Origin: Actinomycetota bacterium | GTDB lineage: Bacteria > Actinomycetota > Geothermincolia > Geothermincolales > RBG-13-55-18 | Assembly: GCA_014360655.1 (NCBI GenBank) | Contig: JACIXC010000016.1 | Span: 1 to 64,000, forward strand | Reading direction: 5' to 3' | Length of the DNA stretch: 64,000 bases | In this document: in pieces, positions 53,096 through 62,441 of the stretch | How positions within the stretch are numbered: position 1 is the first letter of the stretch | How the letters are laid out: each line of letters opens with the position of its first letter | The notes under the pieces: model-generated | Seen by the model: only the letters and a program-made list of their open reading frames with translations | Databases searched by the model: none | What the model was told of the DNA's origin: nothing | Made by a program: the position numbers and the translations under genes

Positions 53096-54586
53096 TCATA
53101 TACATGAATTATGCCTGTATTCATCAAATGCTAGAAAACATATTAATAATGAAAAAATAATAAAACCATGTATACTGACATTTGCCGGGCCAAGCAGGCT
53201 TTGTGCTATGATAGATATACAAAAAGAAAAAATGGTACAAGAAGATATAATTGTGAGACCAATGTTAGGTTCCTCTTCTTTTATTATAAAAGGCTTACGC
53301 CTTCCTCTCCATGCAAGCAATATAATTTTAAACCATAATGTATAAAATACGATGAAACCTATTATCCCCAATTTATAAAGAATGTATAGTGGCGTGATAT
53401 GGGGCAGCCAGTGTTCGTAACTCGATATTTTGAATAATGGATTATAAAATGTATATGCCGCTCCTGCACCAGCTCCTATAAAATTATCTTCAATAATCGA
53501 TTTTATAAGCCCCCTTGCTTCCTCTAGGCGATATGTATCTTCATTAATTCTTTCAATATTAAATAGATCCTTGATAGTAAAATTCTCATTTGAAGATGTT
53601 TTAGGGATATTAATTGTTAAATTAATCAAAATAGTTGCTATCATAAGAAGTATAAATATAATAGTCGCACTACGGACTAAATTAATCTTCTTTTCTACTA
53701 AGTAAATCATGGAGGATAGAATTGAAATTAAGAAACCGATAATGCTTGCTCTTGTCTGTGATAAACCAATGATGATACAAGCTATTAACAAATAAACAAT
53801 AAAAATTAATCTATGATTCTCTCTAGTTTTTATTTTGGATTGCGATCTTTGTTTCTGTAAATATGGCGTCCTTCTTAGTAAAATATTTATAAAGCCATAT
53901 ATGCCAAAAATATTGGCAAAAATCATAGCTCCATATGAGATACGCCATGTTCTCCATGTCGGAGGGAATATCCTGCCAGCAGCAATCGGATCAAGCCATC
54001 CAAGATAAATGTTCTTACCTGTTAGTATACCGAAAATACCAAATGAAAATAATATAACGTTTGCCATAAAACAATACTTTATTATAGATATAAAAATATC
54101 ATCTAACATATGCTTTTCAATCATTCTAAAGTCCATGTAAAATAACGGGAAAAGGATAATGAAGTAACTCCAATTATTTAGTTCCTTGAGATAAAAGTCA
54201 TAATTAGTATTAAGAAAAAATCCAGAAATCGCTGCGATAAGAAATATAAACCATAATATAATGGTCAATTTCATTAATGGTTTATTTTGATTTTTATATC
54301 TGAATTCTTCAAAAGGATATCTCAATAGCTTGCACAACAAAGCAATAAATAAAAGAACATTTCCTATACTAATCTTTCCTAAGGTAGTTGCATAGCCTGG
54401 TGTTTCACCAAGTATAGAAAAGGGAGAAATAGTAATGAGGATATAGAAGAACAAAGGCACTCGGCGAACAGGGGGTAAAAGCAATAGAACAAAAGCAGTA
54501 ATGGATATTATTATTGAAGTTGTTAACACACCTGGTAATATTATACATAATATTAATGATATCGTTATTATTATATCGATTAACAT
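53096..54586 (-). CDS. O-antigen ligase/polymerase-like membrane protein (Wzy)
   Basis: A 496-residue, extremely hydrophobic protein with about 11-12 helices. A large extracellular loop in the second half contains a GLSQTRASIIGFLISILSSM segment, the WaaL/Wzy-like region. YEHWLPHITPLYILYKLGIIG fits the C-terminal part of Wzy_C/O-antigen ligase proteins. In a Wzx/Wzy pathway it would polymerise the flipped repeat units outside the membrane. Coding is very AT-rich, suggesting transfer. Sequence conservation in this family is low, so the call rests mostly on topology and context. Confidence 0.72.
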   Translation of the reverse strand: MLIDIIITISLILCIILPGVLTTSIIISITAFVLLLLPPVRRVPLFFYILITISPFSILGETPGYATTLGKISIGNVLLFIALLCKLLRYPFEEFRYKNQNKPLMKLTIILWFIFLIAAISGFFLNTNYDFYLKELNNWSYFIILFPLFYMDFRMIEKHMLDDIFISIIKYCFMANVILFSFGIFGILTGKNIYLGWLDPIAAGRIFPPTWRTWRISYGAMIFANIFGIYGFINILLRRTPYLQKQRSQSKIKTRENHRLIFIVYLLIACIIIGLSQTRASIIGFLISILSSMIYLVEKKINLVRSATIIFILLMIATILINLTINIPKTSSNENFTIKDLFNIERINEDTYRLEEARGLIKSIIEDNFIGAGAGAAYTFYNPLFKISSYEHWLPHITPLYILYKLGIIGFIVFYTLWFKIILLAWRGRRKPFIIKEEEPNIGLTIISSCTIFSFCISIIAQSLLGPANVSIHGFIIFSLLICFLAFDEYRHNSCI

Positions 54587-54714
54587 TTTTCTGATGTTCT
54601 GAGTCTTTAATCGTTTTTAATTCAATTGTTAATAATGGAAATCTATGTTTTTTATTATACCGCACCTGGTTTCCTGGACACAACTCTGGCTAAAATCACG
54701 CCGCCGATTATCGC

Positions 54715-55054
54715 TCATTCCGCTTCGATCTTGTAGTAGGCTCTCCTGGCGACTGCCGGGTTTAGGTAACCGTTCGTTTCGATGAGCCATAGGTTGTTAT
54801 AGAAATCCACGAAATCTTATACCAGCTGCCTTATCTCCTCAAGGTTCTTGAATACTCTGTTTGAGATGACTTATTCTTTTATAGCGCGGAATAACCGCTC
54901 CATTACCCCGCTGGTCTGGGCTGCTTTAAGAAGGCGAAGCTGTGGGCCAGCCCCAAGGTTTTGATCTGCTTATGGAAGTGGCCATAGAGGTACTGGCTAT
55001 GATGGTCGATGCGCATACTGAGCCCGTACGCCACACCACCTCCGCTGATGAAGT
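54715..55054 (-). pseudogene. Degenerate integrase-core transposase (IS481/IS3-like)
   Basis: On the minus strand the sequence reads GLSMRIDHHSQYLYGHFHKQ, then GLAHSFAFLKQP and, after a frameshift, VMERLFRAIKE; later comes a YNNLWLIETNGYLNP-like end with in-frame stops. These match the second Asp, Glu and tail of an IS481-like transposase. Its upstream half is missing because the element B relative begins at 55055. Confidence 0.75.
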
Positions 55055-56327
55055 TGGCCTTCCTTGTTGACACCTTGGTTTGGGGGATAATGGGACCCTC
55101 GAGAAAGGAGAGGGCATGGCACAAGGGAAACCCTACCCACCAGAGCACCAAAACGAGGCGATGATGCTTTACCGCGTGGGCGGAAGGACCCTCGCCTGAA
55201 CGGCACGAGAGATCGTGTATCCTTCCGGAACTTGGCCCGTTTCCCAAGCCAGGCGGACACTTGGGAGGGCAAGGCAGAAAGGCTCACCACCGAGGAACGA
55301 GAAGAACTCAACCGACTGAGCCGGGAGAACAAAATCCCCAAGGAAGAAAAAGGAATCCTTAGAAAGGCCGGGCTTTTCTTCGCCCGGGAGCAGGACCTGT
55401 GGCGATGAAGATCGCCCTGACCCGAGAAGAGAAGGCGCACCATTCGGTTTCCCGCCTGGCCAGCGTGCTTGTTGTGTCGCACACCGGGTACTACGCATAA
55501 AGGGGAAGGGGTTTCTCGAAAAGGTTGGCGAAGGATGAGGGGCTGAGATCCTCATAGCGGAGATTCATACCGCCTCCTTCGGTACCTATGGCGCTCCCCG
55601 CACCTGCGCCGAGCTCGGGAAGGTTCACGGAAACCGGGTGGATAAAGGGTAGGGTCGCCCGGACGGTGAAGGAGCTCCGGGGAGAGGGAGTGGGAAGGAG
55701 GAGGAAGAAAAGGAGGGCCGGAAGGCAAGCATCGGATCTCCCCCCGGCCCCCGACCTAGTGAAGCGGGTCTTTTCCGGCTACCTTCCGGATGAGCTCTTC
55801 CTGGCGGTCATCACTTACATCCCCACCTTCAAGGGCTGGCTCTACCTGGTTTTGATCATCTATGTGTGTACGCGCAGGTGCTGCGGCTGTTTAATGAGGA
55901 ACGACCTTTCCGCGAATTTGGTCATAGACGCTCTGGGGATAACGGTGACCTTGATAAAGCCGCTGCGGGGCACCATTCACCATTCCGACCGGGGAAGTCA
56001 GTACGGGTCCTTGGCCTTCGGAAAGACGCTGCGCGAGTCGGGAGTCATCCCCGCCATGGGGAGTAAGGGTGTTCCGCAGGCAATGCAGCGGCGGAGAGCC
56101 TGATGGCAACCTTGAAGACGGAGCTCATCCACCGCAGCCGGTTCAAAACCAGTGATGAGGCGAGGTCTTTCGTCTTCCGCTACATCAAGGGTTTCTATAA
56201 CCCTAAAAGAAAGCACTCAGCTCTGGACTACAAGTGCCCGGCGGAGTATGAAAGAATGCTTACGGAAACGGAGGAGGCAGCGGAGATGACCGCTGCCACA
56301 AGTTGAGGTGTCAACAGAAATGGGGCA
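55055..56327 (+). mobile_element. Degenerate IS3 element, relative of element B
   Basis: Exactly 1,273 bp, like element B, with ends TGGCCTTCCTTGTTGACACC and, on the minus strand, TGCCCCATTTCTGTTGACACC. It is in the opposite orientation. The orfA region (~55,110-55,408) has stops and frameshifts. orfB is broken into pieces: the part at 55,588-56,103 keeps [11 protein letters not shown] and 56,103-56,306 keeps the [10 protein letters not shown]...YNPKRKHSAL tail. Not functional. Bases 56,328-56,601 hold no gene I can support. Confidence 0.88.
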
Positions 56328-56601
56328 ATTCCAGGCTTCTAAGAAGTACCCTCGATGGCATCGCCGGCAAGGTTTTCAAGGCCGTAGGGGTAGCTGCGCC
56401 GCCAACGGCGAGGATGGCACAACTGTAGTGCCAGCCCCTTTCTTCAATGCCTAAAATGCCTATCTACCTGGTATTATAAAAACGCAACCGTAGTAAATGA
56501 GTTAAGATATTTATTATATTTGCTATTTCTTGCGCTATTTGAAAGGAAATATACTATAGTATTAGAAATTTAATATAGTTATATGCTCTAGAGAGGTAAA
56601 A

Positions 56602-57765
56602 TTGAAGGTTCTTATAAATGCTTTGGCTTCAAAAGCTGGTGGTGGTATAACATATTTAAAAAATCTTTTAGAATATATTAGCAATAATGAGATAGGTCTT
56701 GATATTACAGTTCTCTTATCCTCTGTTTACCAAGGGCAGTTTGTTAGTAAAGAGTATAGGAATGTCAAGAAATGGGTTGTTCGGATGCCAAGATCAGCCG
56801 CTCTGATGGTTCTCTGGGAACAAACTATATTGCCATTATTATTATGGAAAGGACACTACGATGTCATCTTTAATCCTTGTAATTTCACACAGTTATTAAC
56901 GCCAATAAAAGACGTTATAGTGGTTAGTAACCTTAATATTCACTCGATTGGGAAAATGAAGGCAAATAATCGGCTGCCGATAACATTCAAGCTATTTTGC
57001 CAATATATTCTTGCTAATTTATCTTTGTTAAAAGCGAAATGGGTAATATATCCTACTCGTACCGCATATAAGGAAGTCGAAGAATCTGTGCTAGGTAAAT
57101 TAGGGGACAATTATTCAATTATTCCATACGGGGTAAATAAGGAAGTTTTTTCCAATGCTGATAACATTAAGGATAATAGTAAAGGTAAAGAAAAATTTAC
57201 TATTATCTATGTCTCTAATTTTGCAGAGCATAAGAATCATGCAAAGCTAATAGATGCCTTTTTATTAATCAGCCAAAAAGGAATAAAGTCCCAACTAATC
57301 TTAATTGGTGATATCAATGCAAATAAAGCAAAGAAAAAATGGTGTAGGAATAAAATATATAGAGATTACAGCAGTGAGCTTTTTCGAATAGCAACGGAAG
57401 AAGATATTATTCTTACAGGCCATGTTGAAAATGATGGATTGCCTAAATATTATAAGATGGCTGACATGTTTGCATTCCCTTCACTTAGAGAAAGTTTTGG
57501 CCACCCAATAGTGGAAGCGATGTCTTGCGGCCTACCAATTGCAATATCAGACTTGCCTTATGCTCATGAAATCTGTGGAGATGCAGCAGTTTACTTCGAT
57601 CCTTTAAATCCTAAGGATATTGCTGATAAAATTATTGAGGTGTTGCTAAACGATGAACTAAGAGAATCACTAATTAGAAAGAGTTTAGAAAGAGCAAAAT
57701 TATTTAGCTGGGAGAGATGTTTTTCAGAGACATTGAGGGTTATTGAGAGCGTTGCAGCAAAATGA
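56602..57765 (+). CDS. Family 4 glycosyltransferase
   Basis: A 387-residue GT-B enzyme starting at TTG 56602, with GAGAGG 9 nt upstream. The opening KVLINALASKAGGGITYLKNLL is typical of mannosyl/rhamnosyl-type GT4 proteins. KFTIIYVSNFAEHKNHAKLIDAF and LILIGD mark the donor domain. FAFPSLRESFGHPIVEAMSCGLPIA is the classic EX7E donor-binding motif (Glu, Glu 8 apart). It likely transfers a hexose to the repeat unit. The gene is AT-rich and directly follows IS debris; the next gene begins 59 nt later. Confidence 0.85.
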   Translation: MKVLINALASKAGGGITYLKNLLEYISNNEIGLDITVLLSSVYQGQFVSKEYRNVKKWVVRMPRSAALMVLWEQTILPLLLWKGHYDVIFNPCNFTQLLTPIKDVIVVSNLNIHSIGKMKANNRLPITFKLFCQYILANLSLLKAKWVIYPTRTAYKEVEESVLGKLGDNYSIIPYGVNKEVFSNADNIKDNSKGKEKFTIIYVSNFAEHKNHAKLIDAFLLISQKGIKSQLILIGDINANKAKKKWCRNKIYRDYSSELFRIATEEDIILTGHVENDGLPKYYKMADMFAFPSLRESFGHPIVEAMSCGLPIAISDLPYAHEICGDAAVYFDPLNPKDIADKIIEVLLNDELRESLIRKSLERAKLFSWERCFSETLRVIESVAAK

Positions 57766-57824
57766 AAAACTAGTTCTTATAGACAAAACAATATTATTGA
57801 TTTTTCTGTAGGAGAACCAGAGAA

Positions 57825-58889
57825 ATGATGAATGGCGGGAAAATAGTATTAATAACAGGTGGTACAGGATCTTTAGGGAGGGTAATAGTTTCAAGATTGT
57901 TAAAGGGGGAAAAACCGCCGAAAAAAATAATCGTCTTTTCGCGCGACGAAGCCAAGCAACACGAAATGAGATTGCATTATCTCAATACTGTTGCGGCAAC
58001 CGATGAAGTTATATACAGCAACTTTAAACAATTGGTCGAATTCAGAATCGGTGATGTCAGGAACTACGCAGACGTGTGTTCGGCCTTGAAGGATGTAGAT
58101 ATCGTCATAAACGCCGCCGCATTAAAGCAAGTCCCCGTGTGTGAGTACTTTCCCATGCAGGCAATATTAACCAATTGCATGGGCGCCAACAACATAGTAC
58201 GGGCAATAAGCGAGAACGATCTCCCAGTAGAGGTTGTCGTGGGGGTTAGCACGGATAAAGCAACCAAGCCCGTGAACGCGATGGGTATGAGCAAGGCGCT
58301 GCAAGAGAGGATATTCATCTCCGCGAATATCCTGAACCCAAAGACGCGCTTCGTATGCGTACGATATGGGAACGTGTTGGCTTCACGCGGTTCAGTCATA
58401 CCCCTATTCCATTATCAGATCAAGAATGGTGGGCCTGTCACATTAACGGATCCCGAGATGACGCGATTCCTACTCAGCCTGGACCAAGCGGTCGATACTG
58501 TCTTTGCCGCTATCGAAAGCGCCTTACCTGGTGAGATATACGTGCCTGATGTTCCTTCGGTGAAAATCGAGAATGTGGCAAAGGCATTGATAGGGGATAG
58601 AAGAATTGATTTGCAATACATAGGGATAAGGCCTGGAGAGAAGATGCACGAGATCCTTATCTCGGAAGAGGAGATCCATCATACCATCAAGCGCGGAGAC
58701 TTTTATGTTATAAGGCCGATGCTTCCCGAGTTGAGGGGCGAGGAAGAACCGTTCACCGGAGTGCTGGATAAAGAATTCAGTAGTGCAGATAATCTCCTGG
58801 ATTACGAGGGGACCGTGGAGCTGCTTCGACGGAATAGGCTCATGATAGAGGACATCGACTTCTCGCAGGGCAGCGAGATCCTTCGTTAA
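57825..58889 (+). CDS. capE: UDP-GlcNAc 4,6-dehydratase/5-epimerase (CapE/WbjB-like)
   Basis: A 354-residue SDR of the polysaccharide biosynthesis (Polysacc_synt_2) family: NAD motif ITGGTGSLG at 10-18, FSRDEAKQHEMR, and ALKQVPVCEYFP near 100. The usual Tyr of the active site is Met here (MGMSK), which is the known CapE/WbjB pattern (MxxxK), and it supports this assignment over FlaA1/PseB. CapE starts UDP-L-FucNAc synthesis by converting UDP-GlcNAc to the 4-keto-6-deoxy-L-arabino sugar. CapF and CapG homologues follow immediately, completing the pathway. GGAG-type sites precede ATG 57825. Confidence 0.92.
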   Translation: MMNGGKIVLITGGTGSLGRVIVSRLLKGEKPPKKIIVFSRDEAKQHEMRLHYLNTVAATDEVIYSNFKQLVEFRIGDVRNYADVCSALKDVDIVINAAALKQVPVCEYFPMQAILTNCMGANNIVRAISENDLPVEVVVGVSTDKATKPVNAMGMSKALQERIFISANILNPKTRFVCVRYGNVLASRGSVIPLFHYQIKNGGPVTLTDPEMTRFLLSLDQAVDTVFAAIESALPGEIYVPDVPSVKIENVAKALIGDRRIDLQYIGIRPGEKMHEILISEEEIHHTIKRGDFYVIRPMLPELRGEEEPFTGVLDKEFSSADNLLDYEGTVELLRRNRLMIEDIDFSQGSEILR

Positions 58890-58906
58890 AATAGAGGACC
58901 ACCAAG

Positions 58907-60004
58907 TTGAGACTGGGAATCACCGGAGGCAGTGGGTTTATCGGCTGGCATCTGAGATGCCTCTTGCTGGAGAGGCCTGACCTGGAAGTCACGATTGCGA
59001 ACGAAGGCGAATTCGCTTCCGTGGATAGCCTCATAGATTTCGTGAGACATTGCGACGCGATCATTCATCTTGCCGGCATGAACCGGGGAAACGAGGATGT
59101 AATTTATAGGACCAACGTAGAGCTGGCCCAAGCCCTAACAGATGCTTGCAGGAAAGCATCATCTTGCCCGCGAATCGTGTTCGCCAACTCTATCCAATCA
59201 GATTTAGACAACGCATATGGAAGATCGAAGAGAGATGCTTGGGAGGTGATCTCGCGATGGTCCTCAGAGTCTGGCTCTTCGTGCGTGAACGCTGTACTCC
59301 CAAACGTATTCGGGGAGCACGGGCGGCCTTTCTATAACTCCGTTGTGGCAACTTTCTGCTTTCAGCTTGCCAATGGCCAGGAACCAGAGATCATCGAGGA
59401 TAGGGTCGTGCCGCTTATCCACGTCAGGGAGGTGGTTGAGCTACTCCTAAATGCCGCACTATGCGGAAATGCGGTTGAGCTAAGGCCCTGCGGCAGGGAA
59501 ATCCGCGTAAGCGAACTTCTCGCAATGATTAAGGACCTCGATACCAATTATCGTATGGCTGTGATCCCGGACCTTTCGGACAGCTTCGTAAGGGATCTTT
59601 TCAACACCTACCGTTCCTTCTTGTTTCCAACCTTTTACCCCGTTTATCCCAAGATGAACAAGGACGATCGGGGCGAGCTCTTCGAGGCAGTGGTCACGCG
59701 TTCTGGAGGGCAGGCCTTTTTAAGCACCACCAAACCTGGCATCACCAGGGGCAACCACTACCATGTAAAAAAGTTTGAGCGCTTCCTGGTGGTGAAAGGG
59801 AAAGCGAGGATAAAGGTAAGAAGGCTGCTGTTCGAAGATGTTCATGAGTTCGTCCTTGATGGCGAGGTGCCCGGGTATGTGGACATCCCGACGCTGCACA
59901 CTCACAATATAACCAACATAGGGGACGGCGAACTGATAACATTGTTCTGGGCAGATGAGATATTCGATTCAAGGGCTCCGGACACGTACGCGGAACAGGT
60001 ATAG
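58907..60004 (+). CDS. capF: UDP-4-keto-sugar C4 reductase/C3 epimerase (CapF/WbjC-like)
   Basis: A 365-residue two-domain enzyme. The N-terminal SDR opens with LGITGGSGFIGWHL, has AGMNRG and NPYGRSK-like YGRSKRDAWE (Tyr-x3-Lys). The C-terminal ~110 residues are a cupin domain (ITRGNHYHVKKFERFLVV, DIPTLHTHNITN) with the His and Glu residues that bind zinc in CapF. This pairing of SDR with cupin is specific to CapF, the second enzyme of UDP-L-FucNAc synthesis. TTG 58907 was chosen because it opens the conserved nucleotide-binding strand. It lies 17 nt after capE and 6 nt before capG. Confidence 0.92.
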   Translation: MRLGITGGSGFIGWHLRCLLLERPDLEVTIANEGEFASVDSLIDFVRHCDAIIHLAGMNRGNEDVIYRTNVELAQALTDACRKASSCPRIVFANSIQSDLDNAYGRSKRDAWEVISRWSSESGSSCVNAVLPNVFGEHGRPFYNSVVATFCFQLANGQEPEIIEDRVVPLIHVREVVELLLNAALCGNAVELRPCGREIRVSELLAMIKDLDTNYRMAVIPDLSDSFVRDLFNTYRSFLFPTFYPVYPKMNKDDRGELFEAVVTRSGGQAFLSTTKPGITRGNHYHVKKFERFLVVKGKARIKVRRLLFEDVHEFVLDGEVPGYVDIPTLHTHNITNIGDGELITLFWADEIFDSRAPDTYAEQV

Positions 60005-60010
60005 AGGAAA

Positions 60011-61132
60011 ATGGGCAAGATTAAGGTCATGACCGTTGTGGGGACCAGGCCGGAGATAATCCGGCTCTCAAGGGTGATTTCCAAGCTGGAGGAGGAAACG
60101 GACCACGTGTTGGTCCACACCGGGCAGAATTATGCCTATGAGCTCAGCGGCGTCTTTTTCGAGGAACTGGGGATAAAACAACCAGATTACTACCTGGACG
60201 CAGCCGGAGAAACGGCGGCGCAAACGATTGGAGAGATCATCAAAAAGATTGACCCTGTACTGGAGAAGGAAGCACCTGAGGCATTTTTGGTCTTAGGGGA
60301 CACCAACAGTTGCCTTTCGGTCATCCCGGCCAAGAGGAGGCATATCCCCATCTTCCACATGGAAGCTGGTAATCGCTGCTTCGACGAACGTGTTCCGGAA
60401 GAGATAAACCGCAAGATAGTTGACCACGTTGCCGATATTAACCTCCCTTACAGCGATATCGCGAGGGAATACCTATTAAGGGAAGGCTTGCCGCCCGACA
60501 GGATAATCAAGACGGGAAGCCCCATGCGTGAGGTGCTTGAATATTACGCCCCGAAGATCGAGGCTTCCGATATCCTTACAACGTTAGGGCTGGTTCCGTA
60601 CGAATACTACTTGGTCAGCTCCCACAGGGAAGAAAACGTGGATTCCAGCGATAACCTGCAGAAGTTGTTGGAGATACTGTCAAGCCTGAGCAAACAATTC
60701 AATAAGAGGGTTATAGTTAGCACGCACCCCAGGACACGAAAGCGCTTGGAGGAATTCGGTGTATCTAGGATCGAAGGAATTGAATTCATGGAGCCCTTCG
60801 GCTATTTCGATTATGTGAAACTTCAACAGAACGCCATAGCCGTTCTTTCTGACAGTGGCACTATAACAGAGGAATCAGCCATTCTTAACTTTCCTGCTTT
60901 GAACATCCGTGAAGCGCATGAACGACCTGAAGGAATGGAAGAGGGTGCTGTGATGATGGTCGGGCTGGAAACTAAGAGGGTTATCCAAGCTCTCGAGATA
61001 CTAAGCAAGCAGGGCAGAGGTGAAACGCGGACACTTCGCGAGGTGCCCGATTATCTCGCCGACAACGTCTCCGATAAGGTCTTGCGCATAATTGTAAGCT
61101 ATACGGATTATATAGGACGCCGCTTAAGATAA
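60011..61132 (+). CDS. capG: UDP-HexNAc 2-epimerase (CapG/WbjD-like)
   Basis: A 373-residue non-hydrolysing 2-epimerase of the WecB/CapG family. VMTVVGTRPEIIRLSRV opens the protein. VLGDTNSCL and FHMEAGNRCFDERVPEEINRKIVDH hold the conserved Asp, Glu and Arg residues, SSHREENVD follows, and LSDSGTITEESAIL is the typical UDP-binding stretch. As the third gene after CapE and CapF homologues it should produce UDP-L-FucNAc by C2 epimerisation, rather than UDP-ManNAc. Ribosome site GAGGAAA before ATG 60011. Confidence 0.92.
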   Translation: MGKIKVMTVVGTRPEIIRLSRVISKLEEETDHVLVHTGQNYAYELSGVFFEELGIKQPDYYLDAAGETAAQTIGEIIKKIDPVLEKEAPEAFLVLGDTNSCLSVIPAKRRHIPIFHMEAGNRCFDERVPEEINRKIVDHVADINLPYSDIAREYLLREGLPPDRIIKTGSPMREVLEYYAPKIEASDILTTLGLVPYEYYLVSSHREENVDSSDNLQKLLEILSSLSKQFNKRVIVSTHPRTRKRLEEFGVSRIEGIEFMEPFGYFDYVKLQQNAIAVLSDSGTITEESAILNFPALNIREAHERPEGMEEGAVMMVGLETKRVIQALEILSKQGRGETRTLREVPDYLADNVSDKVLRIIVSYTDYIGRRLR

Positions 61133-61155
61133 GTATTAGAATATGATGCTAAGAA

Positions 61156-62391
61156 ATGCGTGTACTTATACTCAGCCAGTGGTTTGATCCAGAGCCCTTT
61201 TTCAAAGGGCTTCCCTTTGCCAAGGCACTAAGGGATCTGGGCCATGATGTGCAGGTGCTCACGGGCTTTCCTAATTATCCAGGAGGGAAGGTCTATCCTC
61301 CCTATAAGATAAGACTATTTCAAAGGGAAGTAATGGAAGGGATACCTGTCACCAGGGTAGCCCTTTATCCAAGCCATGACAGATCTAGCCTGAAAAGAAT
61401 TCTAAACTATACGAGCTTTGCCGTTTCCGCGGCATTGCTAGGCCCCTTGCTTATAAGGGATATTGATATCATTTACACCTACCATCCACCCGGGACGATA
61501 GGCTTGCCGGCATTAGTAATGAAGGCAGCGAAAAGAGCCCCTGTCGTATATGATATTCAGGATCTTTGGCCTGATTCCGTTAGGGCTTCGGGGATGTTGG
61601 ATAATAAAGTAGCTTTATGGGTATTATCCAAATTGTGTGGCGTCGTTTATAGGTTTGTTGACAGAATCGTTGTATTGTCTCCAGGTTTCAAGGAAGAGCT
61701 CACGAAAAGGGGGGTAGCCCGCGAGAAGATAGAAATTATATACAACTGGTGTGACGAGCAAGCACTAGCCTCGGGTGACGAAGCAATTGACGAGGATACC
61801 AAAGAGATCTTCCGTGACAAATTCAACGTACTCTTTGCAGGGAACATGGGGAAAGGGCAAGGACTGGAGGCAGTGGTGGATGCAGCTGAGATATTAAGGG
61901 AAAGGCAGCCAAAGGTTCAGATCGTTCTTGTTGGGGATGGCACAGAGGCCGAGAAACTAAAAGAAAGGGCCCGGCAAAAGAAACTGGATAATATCGTGTT
62001 CCTTGGCAGAAAACCAGTTGATGAAATAGGTGGAATGTTAAGGCATGCCGATGTCCTACTTGTACACCTCAAGGATGACCCCCTATTTCGAATCACCATC
62101 CCGTCAAAGACTCAGGCTTATATGGCTATCGGGAAGCCGATACTCATGGGGGTTAAAGGTGATGCGTCAAGGTTGGTTCTTGATGCAGGTGCGGGAATAG
62201 TATGTGCACCAGGCGATTCTAGGTCGATTGCAGAAGGAATATCGTCCATGTACTTGATGGAAGAGCAAGACCTTAAGAATATGGGGGAAAGGGCAAGAGT
62301 ATATTATTATGAGAACCTTTCCATATTTGCGGGTACAAGAAGCTTTGATAGATTATTTGCTAGTTTGCTTCAACAATATTGTGGGCATTAA
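61156..62391 (+). CDS. Glycosyltransferase WbuB-like (L-FucNAc transferase)
   Basis: A 411-residue GT4 enzyme with the WbuB/CapM-type opening MRVLILSQWFDPEPFFKGLPFAKAL and the segment VLTGFPNYPGGKVYPPYK, characteristic of proteins that follow FnlABC/CapEFG. It also has TYHPPGTIGLPALVMK, YDIQDLWPDSVRASG and the donor-binding half with ITIPSKTQAYMAIGKPILMGVKGDASRLV. WbuB homologues attach L-FucNAc to the lipid-linked sugar, and the three upstream genes make just that donor, so the substrate inference is reasonable. It lies 23 nt after capG. Confidence 0.85.
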   Translation: MRVLILSQWFDPEPFFKGLPFAKALRDLGHDVQVLTGFPNYPGGKVYPPYKIRLFQREVMEGIPVTRVALYPSHDRSSLKRILNYTSFAVSAALLGPLLIRDIDIIYTYHPPGTIGLPALVMKAAKRAPVVYDIQDLWPDSVRASGMLDNKVALWVLSKLCGVVYRFVDRIVVLSPGFKEELTKRGVAREKIEIIYNWCDEQALASGDEAIDEDTKEIFRDKFNVLFAGNMGKGQGLEAVVDAAEILRERQPKVQIVLVGDGTEAEKLKERARQKKLDNIVFLGRKPVDEIGGMLRHADVLLVHLKDDPLFRITIPSKTQAYMAIGKPILMGVKGDASRLVLDAGAGIVCAPGDSRSIAEGISSMYLMEEQDLKNMGERARVYYYENLSIFAGTRSFDRLFASLLQQYCGH

Positions 62392-62441
62392 TAATACCAG
62401 CTCTTGTTGATACTAGGATGTAAGATGGCAGGTCTTTAATT

